From Rhodoferax sp. (GTDB lineage: Bacteria; Pseudomonadota; Gammaproteobacteria; Burkholderiales; Burkholderiaceae_C), in the NCBI GenBank assembly GCA_013791765.1, contig VMTC01000021.1:1-48061 (forward strand): a stretch of 48,061 bases of DNA. The letters run 5' to 3'. Shown here piece by piece: positions 47,087-48,061 of this stretch (positions within the stretch are counted from its first letter, which is position 1; each line of letters opens with the position of its first letter). The translations under genes and the position numbers were made by a program. Under the pieces are notes generated by a model. It ran no database searches. It worked only from the letters and a program-made list of their open reading frames with translations, and was not told the origin of the DNA.

Positions 47087-47518
47087 CTCGGCCACGCACA
47101 CCGGCTTGAGTGTCCCCTCGCGCTCAATCGCCACCTGCCAGGTCATTTGAACGCCGCCCTGGTCGATCGGCTCACTGTTGAGCAAGGTCATGCGGGCGCG
47201 CAGGCGACTTCCCACCGGCACTGGCGCTGTAAAGCGAACCTTGTTCAGCCCATAATTGACGCTGAGGCGGGTTTGCACAATGCGCAGAGACGACTCAAAG
47301 AAGCGGGGAATCAGCGCCAGAGTCAAGAAGCCGTGGGCGATGGTGCCGCCAAAGGGCCCCGCCTTGGCTTTCTCCGCGTCCACATGAATCCACTGGTGGT
47401 CGCCCGTGGCTTGGGCAAACTGGTTCACCTGGTCTTGGGTGATGGTGATCCAGTCGCTGACGACCACCTCCTGGTCGATCATGTTGGAGAGTTCAGCGAG
47501 CGATTCAAATGTCTTCAT
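47063..47518 (-). CDS. MaoC-family enoyl-CoA hydratase/dehydratase
   Basis: This 151-residue hot-dog-fold protein has the hydratase-2 motif with catalytic Asp and His in FAQATGDHQWIHVD, followed by GPFGGTIAHGFLTLALIPRF and VNYGLNKVRFTAPVPVGSRL. It would hydrate trans-2-enoyl-CoA to R-3-hydroxyacyl-CoA, feeding fatty acid breakdown or polyhydroxyalkanoate synthesis. The length is typical for single-domain members. It is convergent with trmL and overlaps its last eight codons. No promoter could be picked out upstream. Confidence 0.85.
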   Translation of the reverse strand: MKTFESLAELSNMIDQEVVVSDWITITQDQVNQFAQATGDHQWIHVDAEKAKAGPFGGTIAHGFLTLALIPRFFESSLRIVQTRLSVNYGLNKVRFTAPVPVGSRLRARMTLLNSEPIDQGGVQMTWQVAIEREGTLKPVCVAESVARHYP

Positions 47519-47587
47519 GGCGCCACTGTAGCAATCGACAGCACCGTGGCTTGTCAGCTGCGTGACAAAGTTGCCGCATGGCCGCAG

Positions 47588-48061
47588 CTAATTCAGCACA
47601 TCGGCCAGAAACAAGGAGATGTCGGCCACTTCGCGCGGATGCACACTGTGCTGCATCGGGTAGCTGTGCCATTGCACGGGGTAGCCCATGCTGAGCAGCA
47701 GATCGCGTGAGGCCTCCCCCCGAGCCGGGGCGACCACCGGGTCCTGGCTGCCGTGCGCCATGAAGATGGGCATGCAGGCATTGGCGTCGCTGCGTTCAGC
47801 GGCAAAAACGTCAGCCAACGGCAGGTAGCCCGACAACGCCATGATGCCGGCCAGCCGCTGTTTGAAACGCAGACCAATGTGCAGCGCCATGGCACTGCCC
47901 TGCGAGAAGCCCGCCAGCACGATGCGCTGGTACGGGATGCCACGTGCCGCCTCGTGGTCGATCAACGCGGCAATGGCGAGCGCAGATTTCTGGATGCCGA
48001 CCGCATCCTGACGGCTCACCAGATCGGTGCCACGTATGTCATACCAGGCCGGCATCACATA
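47588..48061 (-). CDS. Alpha/beta hydrolase, carboxylesterase type (5' end outside window)
   Basis: The last ~157 residues are present, and the frame runs off the end of the window at 48061. Catalytic residues are visible: Ser in LAGFSQGSAMALH, Asp in HGSQDPVVAPARG, and His in MQHSVHPREVADIS. The pattern MPAWYDIRGTD near the left of the fragment is typical of phospholipase/carboxylesterase family 2 (EstB-like, about 220 residues). So ~65 N-terminal residues are missing. It hydrolyses short acyl or lysophospholipid esters. It lies 69 bp upstream of the MaoC gene on the same strand. Confidence 0.85.
   Translation of the reverse strand, partial: YVMPAWYDIRGTDLVSRQDAVGIQKSALAIAALIDHEAARGIPYQRIVLAGFSQGSAMALHIGLRFKQRLAGIMALSGYLPLADVFAAERSDANACMPIFMAHGSQDPVVAPARGEASRDLLLSMGYPVQWHSYPMQHSVHPREVADISLFLADVLN

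Overview
The window looks like a chromosomal piece of a Burkholderiales betaproteobacterium, most likely Comamonadaceae (Rhodoferax/Polaromonas-like). The evidence is high GC coding DNA, the gene order of the aa3/caa3-type cytochrome oxidase cluster (coxB-coxA-small ORF-cox11-DUF2970-coxC, then SURF1-ctaA-ctaB-SCO), the nadE-PII pair, the bioC-like/comF divergent pair, and a family of short interspersed repeats of a type I associate with this family. No rRNA, tRNA or CRISPR array was seen. The assignment is by gene content and protein resemblance only.

Region 1 (1-5121, plus strand): an unusual operon. A solute-binding protein whose N-terminal part is replaced by an EF-hand segment is followed by a membrane-anchored helical protein, a PspA/IM30 (ESCRT-III superfamily) protein, a tandem-AAA ATPase with one live ATPase module, and a TerB-like acidic protein. 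The pairing of an ESCRT-III-fold protein with an AAA ATPase suggests a bacterial membrane-remodelling or envelope-stress machine, and it is the best candidate here for an under-described system.

Region 2 (5122-5622) is a graveyard: a terminator, a decayed copy of part of the DUF2157 gene that is intact at 29381, a minus-strand fragment, and one copy of the short repeat.

Region 3 (5623-26399, minus strand) is a peptide-acquisition locus. In transcription order it holds a Taq-type M32 carboxypeptidase, exbB-exbD-exbD-tonB, a TonB-dependent receptor, a Yej-like ABC importer (binding lipoprotein, two permeases, fused double ATPase), a complete Opp-type importer (oppABCDF) and an MFS exporter. 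Together these could carry peptides across the outer membrane, across the inner membrane, and into hydrolysis. The substrate is not proven.

Region 4 (26400-32178) begins with intergenic debris, including the end of an IS91-type transposase. It then has a plus-strand operon: a small membrane protein, a NodB-type polysaccharide deacetylase, and the DUF2157 and GDYXXLXY membrane-protein pair.

Region 5 (32179-35427): nadE and a PII gene on the minus strand, then rpoH preceded by a perfect CIRCE operator, so HrcA probably represses the heat-shock sigma factor gene.

Region 6 (35452-44656): terminal oxidase subunits and assembly factors, nearly all on the minus strand. One divergent DUF2909 gene sits between coxC and SURF1.

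Region 7 (44795-48061): bioC-like methyltransferase, comF, a MITE-like element inserted exactly at the comF stop codon, trmL, a MaoC dehydratase and a truncated serine esterase.

Most starts were chosen from Shine-Dalgarno position, overlap with neighbours and family length. No database search was possible.
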